Source of the DNA: Pyrinomonadaceae bacterium
Lineage (GTDB): Bacteria > Acidobacteriota > Blastocatellia > Pyrinomonadales > Pyrinomonadaceae
Length of the DNA: 9,646 nucleotides
Reading direction: 5' to 3'
NCBI GenBank assembly: GCA_026786155.1
Contig: JAJAYR010000472.1
Coordinates: 1 to 9,646 of the forward strand
Position numbers and translations under genes: made by a program
The notes under the pieces: model-generated
What the model saw: only the letters and a program-made list of their open reading frames with translations
The model's database searches: none
Told to the model about the DNA's origin: nothing
Shown: positions 1-6,508 of the stretch, in pieces
How positions within the stretch are numbered: the stretch's first letter is position 1
How the letters are laid out: each line of letters begins with the position of its first letter

Positions 1-33
1 ACCTGGACTATAAAAGTTTCCGGCAGTTTAAAA

Positions 34-1545
34 TTAATCATCAGATTCAGTTGAATTAGCTATAGCAGTTTCAATTCTTGAGATTTCTTCATCGGTTATT
101 TCGGCAAATTTTTCGCGTTTCGTTTTGGAAAGCTTGCCTTTATTTTGAAGAATCAGTCGCACGAGCAGTGAAGCTTTTTGGTTTGGCATATCAATAATTT
201 CTTTTGTTGCTTTCATCGCATTATCAAACATTACCAGAAAACCGAGTTCTTCATTTAAATCCTTTTGGATAGTTTCTTTAATGCATTCGTATAGATATTC
301 GGCAAATACGGTTGCGTCCCAGTAACGATAAAGTTTTGCTATATTGTTATGCACGTTCATCGTTCCGTCAGAATTAAGGTCGTAATCAATGAACGGTAAA
401 ATACTCGAAGAAAATTCTTCCAGAACTTTGCTGTAAACAGCAGCATTTCTTAGTATCACTGCCGATACCGGAAATAATAGTTCGGGTGGTGTGAAACTCA
501 ATTTTGCCAGAATATGATGAATGAGAAACCGGTGGATTCGCCCATTGCCGTCTTCAAACGGATGAATGAAAACAAAACCGAAGGCTGTAGCGGCGGCGGC
601 GCAAACCGCATTCGTTTCAGAACGATTGATTTTGTCAACGAATTTCATCCAACCTGTCATTAAATCTTCGACATCTTCCGGCTTCGGGCAAACGTAATGA
701 ATTTGTTCGCTGTAGTCCATCATCGTTTGACCGACGTAATTTTGAACTTCGCGGTAATCGGAATCGGCGTAACGCGGATCAACGATTGAGTTCTGTAGTT
801 TGATTAAAGCCTCTTTCGATGAAGTATCAAATTCGGCGGCATGGCTTAAAACTGCCACGAATCGTTCCGCCCAGTCTTTGCTAACCGTTTCGCCTTCAAT
901 GGCGAAAGATGATTTGGTTTCCTTGGTGTAAAGGTAATTAACGGCGCGGGCAAGAATAATCGGATCGCAGTTGCTGACTAATGTTTTAGCCTGGGCTTCC
1001 AGATTTTCATCAATCAATCCAGTTAATTTATCGGTTCGGCGAATCAAAGGGCAATACCAAACATTGCCCAAAAGATTATCGTTGATTTTCTGACGTTGGA
1101 TATATTTACCGGGTCCGGTAATATGAAGTTTCGGATTTAATAAATCAACCGCTCCGGTTCGCGGCACATCAGCCACATCAAGGATTTTACCCGAAAGCAG
1201 TTCGTATAAATACCAAACACGGCGGGTGTAAATTCCGGTCGGTTCGTTTTTTATTTGTTTTTCCAACCATTTTTCATCAATCGATTCAAATACCGCCTGC
1301 CATACTTCCAAATCAACCGGTTCATAACGCATTGCAAATTTTATATTTCCGAATAATCCTTGCGGAGCATAAGATTTTGGATAATATTCATTTATGATAC
1401 CGCTGATGTTAGTTGTTTTTCTGGCTCCCGAAGATATAGTTGAGCGCACTGCCGGCAACGGAACTTTTAGGTTTAAAGCTTTGATTAATCCCATTAATCC
1501 AACCGAAGCCGGAAGCTGCGGTTCTTGATTTTCTTCACTATCCAT
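34..1545 (-). CDS. Fic family protein (class II Fic AMP-transferase, 503 aa)
   Basis: Fic enzymes usually transfer AMP from ATP to a hydroxyl side chain of a target protein. The full catalytic motif is visible: H328-P-F-E331-D-G-N-G-R336-I-H-R339, with catalytic His328 and the phosphate-binding GNGR loop. An inhibitory motif of the (S/T)xxxE(G/N) form lies upstream at S213-F-A-I-E217-G218, which makes this a class II Fic whose own helix places a Glu in the ATP site. Residues 1-190 form a large N-terminal region of unassigned fold. No signal peptide or membrane segment is seen. The ATG at 1545 is preceded by AAAGGG about 11 nt upstream, a usable ribosome site. The gene stands alone, is A+T-richer than the respiratory genes, and lies on the island side of the tRNA fragment at 2001. 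The family call is firm; the target is unknown. Confidence 0.93.
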   Translation of the reverse strand: MDSEENQEPQLPASVGLMGLIKALNLKVPLPAVRSTISSGARKTTNISGIINEYYPKSYAPQGLFGNIKFAMRYEPVDLEVWQAVFESIDEKWLEKQIKNEPTGIYTRRVWYLYELLSGKILDVADVPRTGAVDLLNPKLHITGPGKYIQRQKINDNLLGNVWYCPLIRRTDKLTGLIDENLEAQAKTLVSNCDPIILARAVNYLYTKETKSSFAIEGETVSKDWAERFVAVLSHAAEFDTSSKEALIKLQNSIVDPRYADSDYREVQNYVGQTMMDYSEQIHYVCPKPEDVEDLMTGWMKFVDKINRSETNAVCAAAATAFGFVFIHPFEDGNGRIHRFLIHHILAKLSFTPPELLFPVSAVILRNAAVYSKVLEEFSSSILPFIDYDLNSDGTMNVHNNIAKLYRYWDATVFAEYLYECIKETIQKDLNEELGFLVMFDNAMKATKEIIDMPNQKASLLVRLILQNKGKLSKTKREKFAEITDEEISRIETAIANSTESDD

Positions 1546-1632
1546 AATTTCTATTGCCCTTTTATCACCGGTAGAGTTTATCCGGCAGCTAATTTATTTC
1601 TACTGTTAATTCATTAATTGCCTAAAAATTCG

Positions 1633-1769
1633 TTAGCAAGCCTATGAAAATCTTAGCAATGAGATATTGTAATACAAAAACATTAGCAAGCCTATGAAAA
1701 CCTTAGCAAGCAGCAACAAATTGTGAAATCTTTAGTTTTAGATTAATTAATTGTGAAATCTTTAGCAAG
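1633..1769. repeat. Direct-repeat cluster based on TTAGCAA
   Basis: Five copies of TTAGCAA start at 1633, 1653, 1683, 1703 and 1762. Two 27-nt units (1633-1659 and 1683-1709) match at 26 of 27 positions and lie 50 bp apart; each carries two TTAGCAA sites spaced 20 bp, about two helical turns, separated by CCTATGAAAA. A related unit, TTGTGAAATCTTTAG, is repeated at 1721-1735 and 1751-1765, 30 bp apart. A looser consensus of TATGAAAATCTTAGCAA versus TGTGAAATCTTTAGCAA links the two types. The cluster lies 90-220 bp upstream of fic. Helical phasing suggests protein-binding sites (operator, or iteron-like), but this is inference; a decaying tandem repeat is the alternative. Confidence 0.7.
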
Positions 1770-2000
1770 CCAGTTAAAAATTTCAGAATATTGCTGTAAA
1801 TTTGAGTATTTTGAGGATATAGCCGGAAATAAAATTCATTTTGAAGAAACTGCACACAATTATGCACACAAAAATTTGTGATCCGCCTGATATTTAACGA
1901 TCCGGCTTGATCTAACATGATACCGCTAAATCTTTTGCCGTGAACAGGTTAATACGTTTTGAGACGCAATTATACAAGGTAATATTTGTTTCGGAACGGC

Positions 2001-2042
2001 TTCGTAATCGAAAGGTCGTGGGTTTGAATCCCATGGATGGCT
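2001..2042 (+). pseudogene. 3' half of tRNA-Thr(CGT), probable attachment site (att) remnant
   Basis: The stretch can be numbered as tRNA positions 32 to 73: anticodon loop TTCGTAA (2001-2007, anticodon CGT), 3' anticodon strand TCGAA, 5-nt variable loop AGGTC, T stem GTGGG/CCCAT around loop TTTGAAT, 3' acceptor strand GGATGGC and discriminator T. The five bases before the loop do not pair with TCGAA, no D arm is present, and no 5' acceptor strand (GCCATCC) occurs upstream. T-loop position 56 is T instead of the near-invariant C, consistent with loss of function. The 3' end is TCA, not an encoded CCA. Truncation at the anticodon loop is typical of tyrosine-recombinase crossover, so this is likely the distal att site of an element lying to the left. 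Confidence 0.72.
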
Positions 2043-2061
2043 TCATTATTTTCAACTATTT

Positions 2062-2092
2062 ACAGACACTCGAAAGGTGTCTGTTTTGTTTT
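2062..2092 (+). terminator. Intrinsic terminator of the former tRNA gene
   Basis: ACAGACAC and GTGTCTGT form an 8-bp stem (9 with a T-G pair) around a short loop, followed by TTTTGTTTT. It starts 20 nt after the tRNA discriminator base. This placement suggests the sequence right of 2042 is the original downstream flank of the tRNA. Confidence 0.75.
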
Positions 2093-2164
2093 ACTCACGC
2101 TTTTACCTTCGTGTGCTAGATAAAAATTAGAGCGTTTCTTCGGGCAATTGTTCACTCCAAACAA

Positions 2165-2195
2165 AAAAGTTCCGCGTAACGCACGCGGAACTTTT
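2165..2195 (-). terminator. Strong, potentially bidirectional intrinsic terminator downstream of the riboswitch
   Basis: AAAAGTTCCGCGT and ACGCGGAACTTTT form a perfect 13-bp inverted repeat around a 5-nt loop. Read leftward the stem runs into TTTTTTGTTT; read rightward into TTTTCTCTTT, so it could work both ways. It lies about 110 nt downstream of the c-di-AMP aptamer and could be its expression platform, the terminator of the ctaB-coxC-DUF420 operon, or both. Confidence 0.8.
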
Positions 2196-2302
2196 CTCTT
2201 TGAGAAGACAGTTGTCTTAGTTTGATTTGTTGAAAAAAATCAAAGGCACGAAGCACACGCAAAATCGTGCTTGTTACGGCAGAAATTTCTTAGTGTCTTC
2301 TT

Positions 2303-2456
2303 CACCCACCTACGAGGTTAGCTGTCGGGCTAGGAAAGAAGAAGTGTCCCTGCGGCTTCTTTAGCAAACCGCTTCGCCCCGTGTTTTATAAATCGCTTTA
2401 TAAAACATTTGGTTCCCCCGTGCCGTTCTTCTTGCGTCGAACGACTTCGGCGATAA
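2303..2456 (-). promoter_or_regulatory. c-di-AMP riboswitch (ydaO-yuaA aptamer)
   Basis: Read on the minus strand, the segment has conserved blocks of the ydaO-yuaA class in the correct order: GCACGGGGGAACCAA, then GGGGCGAAGCGG, then CCGCAGGGACAC, then the hallmark CCTAGCCCGACAGCTAACC followed by TCGTAGG. A short P1 (CGCC near 2452 with GGTG near 2310, one G-U pair) closes the aptamer. This class binds cyclic di-AMP and usually switches off genes for cell-wall hydrolases, osmolyte or potassium transport. It has its own promoter and a downstream terminator at 2165-2195. Oddly, no gene follows: only about 70 bp separate the terminator from the tRNA terminator, and the next minus-strand gene is fic, over 600 nt beyond. 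The class call rests on motif recall, not a covariance-model score. Confidence 0.85.
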
Positions 2457-2465
2457 GTTTTCAAC

Positions 2466-2501
2466 ATTGAATAATATATCACCCGTTTTTGCTTTTCGCA
2501 A
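2466..2501 (-). promoter_or_regulatory. Sigma70-like promoter of the riboswitch transcript
   Basis: On the minus strand TTGCGA (2501-2496) and TATATT (2478-2473) are separated by exactly 17 bp. The predicted start near 2466 is about 10 nt before the aptamer. It sits just after the stop codon of the DUF420 gene, so the riboswitch can be transcribed independently of the oxidase operon. Confidence 0.6.
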
Positions 2502-2515
2502 CATTTATTTCGATT

Positions 2516-3061
2516 TTATTTCGCCGGAAATAAATGATAAAGCATTAAATAAACGATCACGCCGGTCGCCGAAACATACAGCCAAATCGGATAAGCGAAT
2601 TTAGCGATTCGTTTGTGTTTCTCGAATTGTTGGGTGACGGCGTAGAACATCGCCCGCAGCACGAGTGGCAGAACGACGAGCGAAAGACCGATATGGGTTG
2701 CTAGTAAAGATAAATAAAAGATTCGCGCTGTGCCTTCGCCGCTGAATTTGTTCGCCGGGTTGGTGCTGTGGTAGATGACGTAGCAAACCAGAAATAAACC
2801 GCCGAGCGCGAACGCCGTCAACATCGCCATTCGGTGCTGAACGACTTTTTTTTGTTTAATAAAAATTAATCCGGCAAGCAGCGCGAAGGTCGTTAAAGTG
2901 TTAATGCTGCCGATAACGTGCGATAAACTTTTCGTCCAACTGCCTAAATCGAGTTTGTTAGGGAAGGCAAGCATTCCGACAACCGCCACCGGCACGGCGA
3001 CGGAAAGGATATTAATTACAAGTTTTGATTTATTTTCCCGGCGGGTAGCAATCGTCGTCAT
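2516..3061 (-). CDS. DUF420 family membrane protein (CtaM/YozB-like, 181 aa)
   Basis: The protein has about five hydrophobic segments, near residues 15-33, 48-68, 77-97, 114-140 and 156-176, and no signal peptide. The pattern VVQHRxAMLTAF, CYVIYHST, ATHIGLS and WLYVSATGVIVYLMLY matches DUF420. Histidines H48, H76, H98, H123 and H149 lie at or near membrane segments and could bind metal or heme. Known family members (CtaM in Staphylococcus, YozB in Bacillus) are needed for maturation or activity of aa3-type oxidase. Location next to coxC and ctaB supports that role here. It starts with ATG 3 nt after the coxC stop, so the two are almost certainly co-transcribed and translationally coupled. It is the last gene of the leftward operon. 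The family call is strong; the biochemical role is inferred. Confidence 0.88.
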   Translation of the reverse strand: MTTIATRRENKSKLVINILSVAVPVAVVGMLAFPNKLDLGSWTKSLSHVIGSINTLTTFALLAGLIFIKQKKVVQHRMAMLTAFALGGLFLVCYVIYHSTNPANKFSGEGTARIFYLSLLATHIGLSLVVLPLVLRAMFYAVTQQFEKHKRIAKFAYPIWLYVSATGVIVYLMLYHLFPAK

Positions 3062-3064
3062 TTT

Positions 3065-3793
3065 TTATTTCCAAAAACTGAGCAGTAAAAACAGCACCAG
3101 CCACAAACCGTCCATAAAATGCCAATACCAGCCGACGGTGTTGAGAATTTGTTTGCGGATAAGAAGTTCGTCATCGCTGTCGGTCGTCTGCCACGTTCGT
3201 AAAACGACGTAACCGAGCGCGGCGATTCCGCCGATGACGTGAACGGCGTGAACGGCGGTTAAAATATAGAAAAATCCGGCGTAGGGATTGCTTTCCATAT
3301 AAACACCGCGCCGGACGAGTTCAAACCACGCGAGCAGTTGCGAGGCGATAAACATTCCGCCGAAAACGGTCGTCGCCACCAGCCAGTTTTTCGCCTTCGA
3401 TTGATTTTCTTTATCGAGCGCGTTCTGCGCGATTTTATAGGATACGCTGCTGGCTAAAATCAAAACGGTGCTGACCCAAACCTGAAACGGCAAAGCGAAC
3501 GGCTTCCATTCCATCACGCCGTTAGTCGAAATGACGATATACGCGCCGATTAAACCGCCGAAAGTCATCATTACGGCAAGCAGCAAAAACCACATCCCGA
3601 TACGAAATTTATTGGACGGATACGGTTCGGCACTTTCGATATAATCATCGTTGCGATTATTGCCGCCACCGTCATTTCCGCCACCGCCGCCGCCGTTGTT
3701 TTGATTGCCGCCATTTGAACCGAAGCCGCTGCTCAGACCGACGCGGCGTTGACGCTTTTTTTCTTCAAATGTTTCAATTGTTCCGACTTTCAT
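3065..3793 (-). CDS. coxC: Cytochrome c oxidase subunit III
   Basis: Subunit III of an aa3-type heme-copper oxidase, a membrane protein that stabilises subunit I. I choose the ATG at 3793 (242 aa); a TTG at 3808 would add five residues but has no ribosome site, while AAGG lies close to the ATG. Five membrane segments are predicted (about residues 65-87, 102-122, 137-157, 173-199, 221-241 from this ATG), the short five-helix form. Hallmarks are the FGGLIGAY segment, WFELVRRG, HAVHVIGG and the C-terminal WYWHFMDGLWLVLF. Residues about 20-50 form a Gly/Asn-rich, low-complexity, probably disordered segment before the first helix. It lies 68 bp downstream of ctaB and 3 bp upstream of the DUF420 gene. 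Subunits I and II are absent from the window. Confidence 0.93.
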   Translation of the reverse strand: MKVGTIETFEEKKRQRRVGLSSGFGSNGGNQNNGGGGGGNDGGGNNRNDDYIESAEPYPSNKFRIGMWFLLLAVMMTFGGLIGAYIVISTNGVMEWKPFALPFQVWVSTVLILASSVSYKIAQNALDKENQSKAKNWLVATTVFGGMFIASQLLAWFELVRRGVYMESNPYAGFFYILTAVHAVHVIGGIAALGYVVLRTWQTTDSDDELLIRKQILNTVGWYWHFMDGLWLVLFLLLSFWK

Positions 3794-3861
3794 AACCTTA
3801 AATTTCAAGATTTACTTAACACACTTCAACCGCCCGCTACCGCAGACGGTTCTGACTTTTG

Positions 3862-4764
3862 TTAATTATGATTAAAAACCATTAAGGCGAAAAGCAGCGG
3901 CAGGTAAAGCACGGAAACGAGCAGTAATTTCCTGGCTTGTTCGACCGATTTGGCACGAGCCGCTTTGATACTCGCCGCTAGAAACCACAATCCTAAAAGA
4001 CTCGCGCCGATTAAATAAACCAAACCCGCCATTCCGATAAAAAACGGCACGAGACTGACGGGCAGCAGCAAAACGGTAAAAATTACGATTTGCCGCGCCG
4101 TGATTTTCCCCGAAGGTTCGACGACCGGCAGCATTTTGATTCCGGCTTTGGCGTATTGGTCTTTATACATCCACGCAATCGCCAGAAAATGCGGAAACTG
4201 CCACAAAAAAAGTATCGCAAAAAGCGTCCACGCGCCGAGCGTGATTTCATTCGCCGAAGCCGTAAAACCCATCAGCGGCGGCAACGCGCCCGGAATCGCG
4301 CCGATGGCAGTCGAAGCCGAAGTCCGTGTTTTCAAAGGCGTGTAAAGCAAAACGTAACCGACGATAACGATTAAACCGAGAATCGCCGTCAAAACATTGA
4401 CCAAAACCGCCAGATAAATTTCCGCTGTCAAACACATCGAAACGCCGAAAACCAACGCTTCAACGACTGAGATTTTATTAGTCGGCAATGGTCTGTTTGC
4501 CGTGCGTTCCATCAGCGCGTCGGTTTTTCGTTCCCAAACCTGATTCAAAGTCGCCACGCCGAACGCTAAAAGCGTAATGCCGATGACCGTATTGACAAAC
4601 AGCACGATGTCGAAGCCTTTCGCCGCGCCGAGATAAAAGCCCGCCGCCGCCGTTAACACCAGCATAAAAGCGATGCGCGGTTTGGATAATTCCAAATACG
4701 CCGCCAGCTTTTCGCGCACCCCGATTGCTCTCGTCGCTTCGATTTCTGCCGTGATTATTTCCAT
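3862..4764 (-). CDS. ctaB: Protoheme IX farnesyltransferase (heme O synthase)
   Basis: This UbiA-family membrane prenyltransferase joins farnesyl diphosphate to heme b to give heme O, the precursor of heme A for aa3 oxidase. The 300-residue product from ATG 4764 has the normal length and N-terminus (AAYLELSKPRIAFM). An upstream TTG at 4824 would add 20 unconserved-looking residues and lies inside a candidate promoter. First catalytic motif: N74-QVW-E78-RKT-D82-ALMERTANRPL, with Glu at the usual first Asp position, a variant I recall as common. Then LYTPLKTRTSASTAIGAIPG, ALPPLMGF, WQFPHFLAIAW and D202-QYAKAGIKMLPV (second Asp-rich loop). About nine membrane helices are predicted. It is first in the leftward operon, followed by coxC and DUF420, and divergent from resB. 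No clear Shine-Dalgarno is seen. Confidence 0.95.
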   Translation of the reverse strand: MEIITAEIEATRAIGVREKLAAYLELSKPRIAFMLVLTAAAGFYLGAAKGFDIVLFVNTVIGITLLAFGVATLNQVWERKTDALMERTANRPLPTNKISVVEALVFGVSMCLTAEIYLAVLVNVLTAILGLIVIVGYVLLYTPLKTRTSASTAIGAIPGALPPLMGFTASANEITLGAWTLFAILFLWQFPHFLAIAWMYKDQYAKAGIKMLPVVEPSGKITARQIVIFTVLLLPVSLVPFFIGMAGLVYLIGASLLGLWFLAASIKAARAKSVEQARKLLLVSVLYLPLLFALMVFNHN

Positions 4765-4796
4765 TAAATTTTGTGAACTTTGCTCAAACTTATCGT

Positions 4797-4832
4797 TCCC
4801 AACAGAATAACTCGTAAAAATCAATTTTCCAA
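4797..4832 (-). promoter_or_regulatory. Candidate promoter for ctaB-coxC-DUF420
   Basis: On the minus strand TTGGAA (4832-4827) and TATTCT (4809-4804) are 17 bp apart, each four of six to consensus. The predicted start near 4797 leaves a leader of about 33 nt before the ATG at 4764. The match is modest, so this is only a candidate. Confidence 0.3.
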
Positions 4833-4890
4833 ACGGGCTGCCGCTAAATAAATCTTCTATTTCTTAATAGCGCAACTAATTTTTTGCAGG

Positions 4891-4926
4891 ATGACAAATG
4901 AATTTCGCTACGTTATCATTTTTTTA
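4891..4926 (+). promoter_or_regulatory. Sigma70-like promoter of the resB operon
   Basis: ATGACA (4891-4896) and TATCAT (4914-4919) are each five of six to consensus with a 17-bp spacer. The predicted start near 4926 is only about five bases before the resB ATG at 4931, implying a nearly leaderless mRNA. This fits the absence of a Shine-Dalgarno sequence there. Confidence 0.55.
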
Positions 4927-4930
4927 AGTA

Positions 4931-6508
4931 ATGTTTGTTGCCGAAGAAACAATCAAGAAGCAAGCCGCCGTCGCCGCCAAAACGCAAACTACGCCGATTC
5001 TCAAACGCGCGTTGGATGTTCTGAGTTCGGTGCGGTTCGGCGTAGTTTTGCTGTGCGTTCTGGTTTTGCTTTCGGTCATCGGAATGCTCATCGTCCAGCA
5101 AAACGTCAACGGTTTCGACGCTTATTTCGCGTCGCTGACACCGGCGGAAAAACTCGTCTACGGCTCAATCGGATTTTTCGATGTTTATCACAGTTGGTAT
5201 TTCAATTTTCTGCTTTTAGTTTTGTCGCTGAATATCATTTTGGCTTCGATTGACCATTTTCCGCCGTCGTGGTCGTATATTTCCACTCCGAAAGTTACTG
5301 CCACGCGCGGCTGGCTGCTCAAACAAAAACAAAATGCAGTTCTGAAAGTTCAGGGAAAATCAGAACAGGAGATTGCGGAAGAAATCAGCCGGACTTTCAA
5401 GACCAACGGTTTCACGCCGCGAATCGTTCAGAGCAAAAACAGTTCTTACGCGCTCGACGCAAACGGCAATAAAAATTATTCGGAGATTGTCAGCAAAACG
5501 AGCTTTTACGTTTTCGGCGAAAGCGGCAGATGGAATCGTCTGGGCGCGTATATCGTTCATGTTTTCTTGCTGACGTTATTTTTAGGTCATTTCACCGCGC
5601 TGCAAACCGGCTTCGATGCCGACGTGCGAATGATGCCCGGACAAACGATGAACGAGATTCAACTGATCGAATTTAATCTGGACAAACAGGAACGCTTCGC
5701 CGTCGGACTGCCGTTCACGATTGACTGCACCGATATTCAGCAGAGTTTGATTGACCCGAAAGGTTCGATTGAAATCGCCAATACGATGGACTGGCGGACA
5801 CAAATCAAAATTACCGATCCGAATTACGGCGAAACAGTCGCCGATGTCAGTTTGAATAAACCTTTTGAATATCGCGGCTACCGATTTTTTCAGGCGAGCG
5901 CGATAACCGTCGGCAGTGCCAGAACGATGACGCTGGAGTTGACACCGCAAAACGGCGGCGCACCGTTCAGCGTTAATTTAATGCGAAACGGTTCGACGAG
6001 TTTGCCGGACGGAACGAAAATAGATTACGAAGCGTTTTTTCCAGACTTCGTTTTGAATCAGGGCAAACCCGACACGCGCTCGGCTGATTACAATAATCCG
6101 GTGGCGATTTTGAATATTACCAAGTCCGACGGCGCAAAGGAAAGGGCTTACGCTTTCGGAGCGAAACTGTCGGATAGTGCGCCAATCGGTGCGCCGGTTG
6201 CCGGTTACAAATGGCGTTTGAAGGAATTTGAAAAATCGCCGCTGGCGCACGTTTTGTCAATCAAATACGACCCGTTCAACGCCGCTTTCGTCGCGTGGTA
6301 TATCGGCGGTTTCGGTTTAATCGGCGCGTTGTGTTTCGTGTTTTTCGTGTCGCATCGAAGAGTTTGGGCGATGATTGACGAATCGGGCGGCAATAATTTT
6401 GAGGTCGTTTTGGGCGGCAATACGAATCGCAGCGAACAAGGATTTGAAGATAAATTTAAAAAGATTGTCGGTCAGTTAGGCGAAAAATCCGATGCCGACC
6501 TTAGTTAG
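4931..6508 (+). CDS. resB: Cytochrome c biogenesis protein ResB (Ccs1)
   Basis: ResB works with CcsA as the System II cytochrome c synthase, which moves heme across the membrane and links it to apocytochrome CXXCH sites. The 525-residue protein has the family layout: two N-terminal helices (about 30-57 and 86-107), a third at about 203-222, a large extracytoplasmic domain (about 225-450), and a final helix (about 452-475). Visible signatures are DVYHSWYFN (84-92) after helix 1, GRWNRLGAYIVH with H210 at helix 3, KPFEYRGYRFFQAS (310-323) in the soluble domain, and H475 after the last helix. H87, H210 and H475 are candidate heme-handling histidines. It opens the rightward operon, and its last 17 nt overlap the next gene. 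A short Asn/Gly-rich cytoplasmic tail follows the last helix. Confidence 0.93.
   Translation: MFVAEETIKKQAAVAAKTQTTPILKRALDVLSSVRFGVVLLCVLVLLSVIGMLIVQQNVNGFDAYFASLTPAEKLVYGSIGFFDVYHSWYFNFLLLVLSLNIILASIDHFPPSWSYISTPKVTATRGWLLKQKQNAVLKVQGKSEQEIAEEISRTFKTNGFTPRIVQSKNSSYALDANGNKNYSEIVSKTSFYVFGESGRWNRLGAYIVHVFLLTLFLGHFTALQTGFDADVRMMPGQTMNEIQLIEFNLDKQERFAVGLPFTIDCTDIQQSLIDPKGSIEIANTMDWRTQIKITDPNYGETVADVSLNKPFEYRGYRFFQASAITVGSARTMTLELTPQNGGAPFSVNLMRNGSTSLPDGTKIDYEAFFPDFVLNQGKPDTRSADYNNPVAILNITKSDGAKERAYAFGAKLSDSAPIGAPVAGYKWRLKEFEKSPLAHVLSIKYDPFNAAFVAWYIGGFGLIGALCFVFFVSHRRVWAMIDESGGNNFEVVLGGNTNRSEQGFEDKFKKIVGQLGEKSDADLS

Larger units (their letters stand above)
1546..2515. other. 970-bp region without a convincing protein gene
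   Basis: Between fic and the DUF420 gene I find no credible coding sequence on either strand. It holds, in order: a TTAGCAA direct-repeat cluster (1633-1769), A+T-rich sequence with nothing recognisable (about 1770-2000), a 3' tRNA-Thr fragment with terminator (2001-2092), a second strong hairpin terminator (2165-2195), and a c-di-AMP riboswitch with promoter on the minus strand (2303-2501). A 71-codon open frame at 1703-1918 on the minus strand runs through the repeats and looks like chance. No integrase or transposase remnant is visible. Confidence 0.75.

Noticed and set aside
17..1594. Similar TCCGGCAG-containing sequences flanking fic (19-26 and 1581-1588) as a target duplication
   Set aside because: Only 8 bp match exactly with loosely similar A+T-rich flanks; no terminal inverted repeats or transposase support an insertion of fic alone.
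1633..1769. CRISPR array
   Set aside because: Units are few, unevenly spaced, and internal TTAGCAA copies do not leave repeat-spacer structure; no cas genes are present.
1867..1880. CACAAA/TTTGTG palindrome as an operator
   Set aside because: Six-bp arms in A+T-rich sequence are expected by chance and no gene start is adjacent.
1703..1918. 71-codon open frame on the minus strand
   Set aside because: It runs through the TTAGCAA repeats, has no recognisable domain or ribosome site, and reads like translated A+T-rich noncoding sequence.
1700..2042. tRNA interrupted by a group I intron in the anticodon loop
   Set aside because: The break is at the right place, but no 5' tRNA half (acceptor GCCATCC or D arm) and no intron core elements are visible upstream.
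2060..2155. 31-codon GTG-started frame on the minus strand just after the riboswitch terminator (NNCPKKRSNFYLAHEG...)
   Set aside because: It would be the only candidate riboswitch client, but it runs through the plus-strand tRNA terminator hairpin, lacks a good ribosome site and has no family resemblance.
3794..3808. TTG start at 3808 for coxC
   Set aside because: No ribosome site precedes it and an ATG follows five codons later; the added residues are not informative.
4090..4374. Plus-strand open frames inside ctaB, and similar long frames opposite or out of frame with resB, ccsA and the TPR gene
   Set aside because: They are Arg/Ser-rich antisense or out-of-frame readings of well-identified genes.
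4765..4824. TTG start at 4824 for ctaB
   Set aside because: It adds 20 residues before the normal CtaB N-terminus and overlaps the candidate promoter; the ATG at 4764 gives the usual length.
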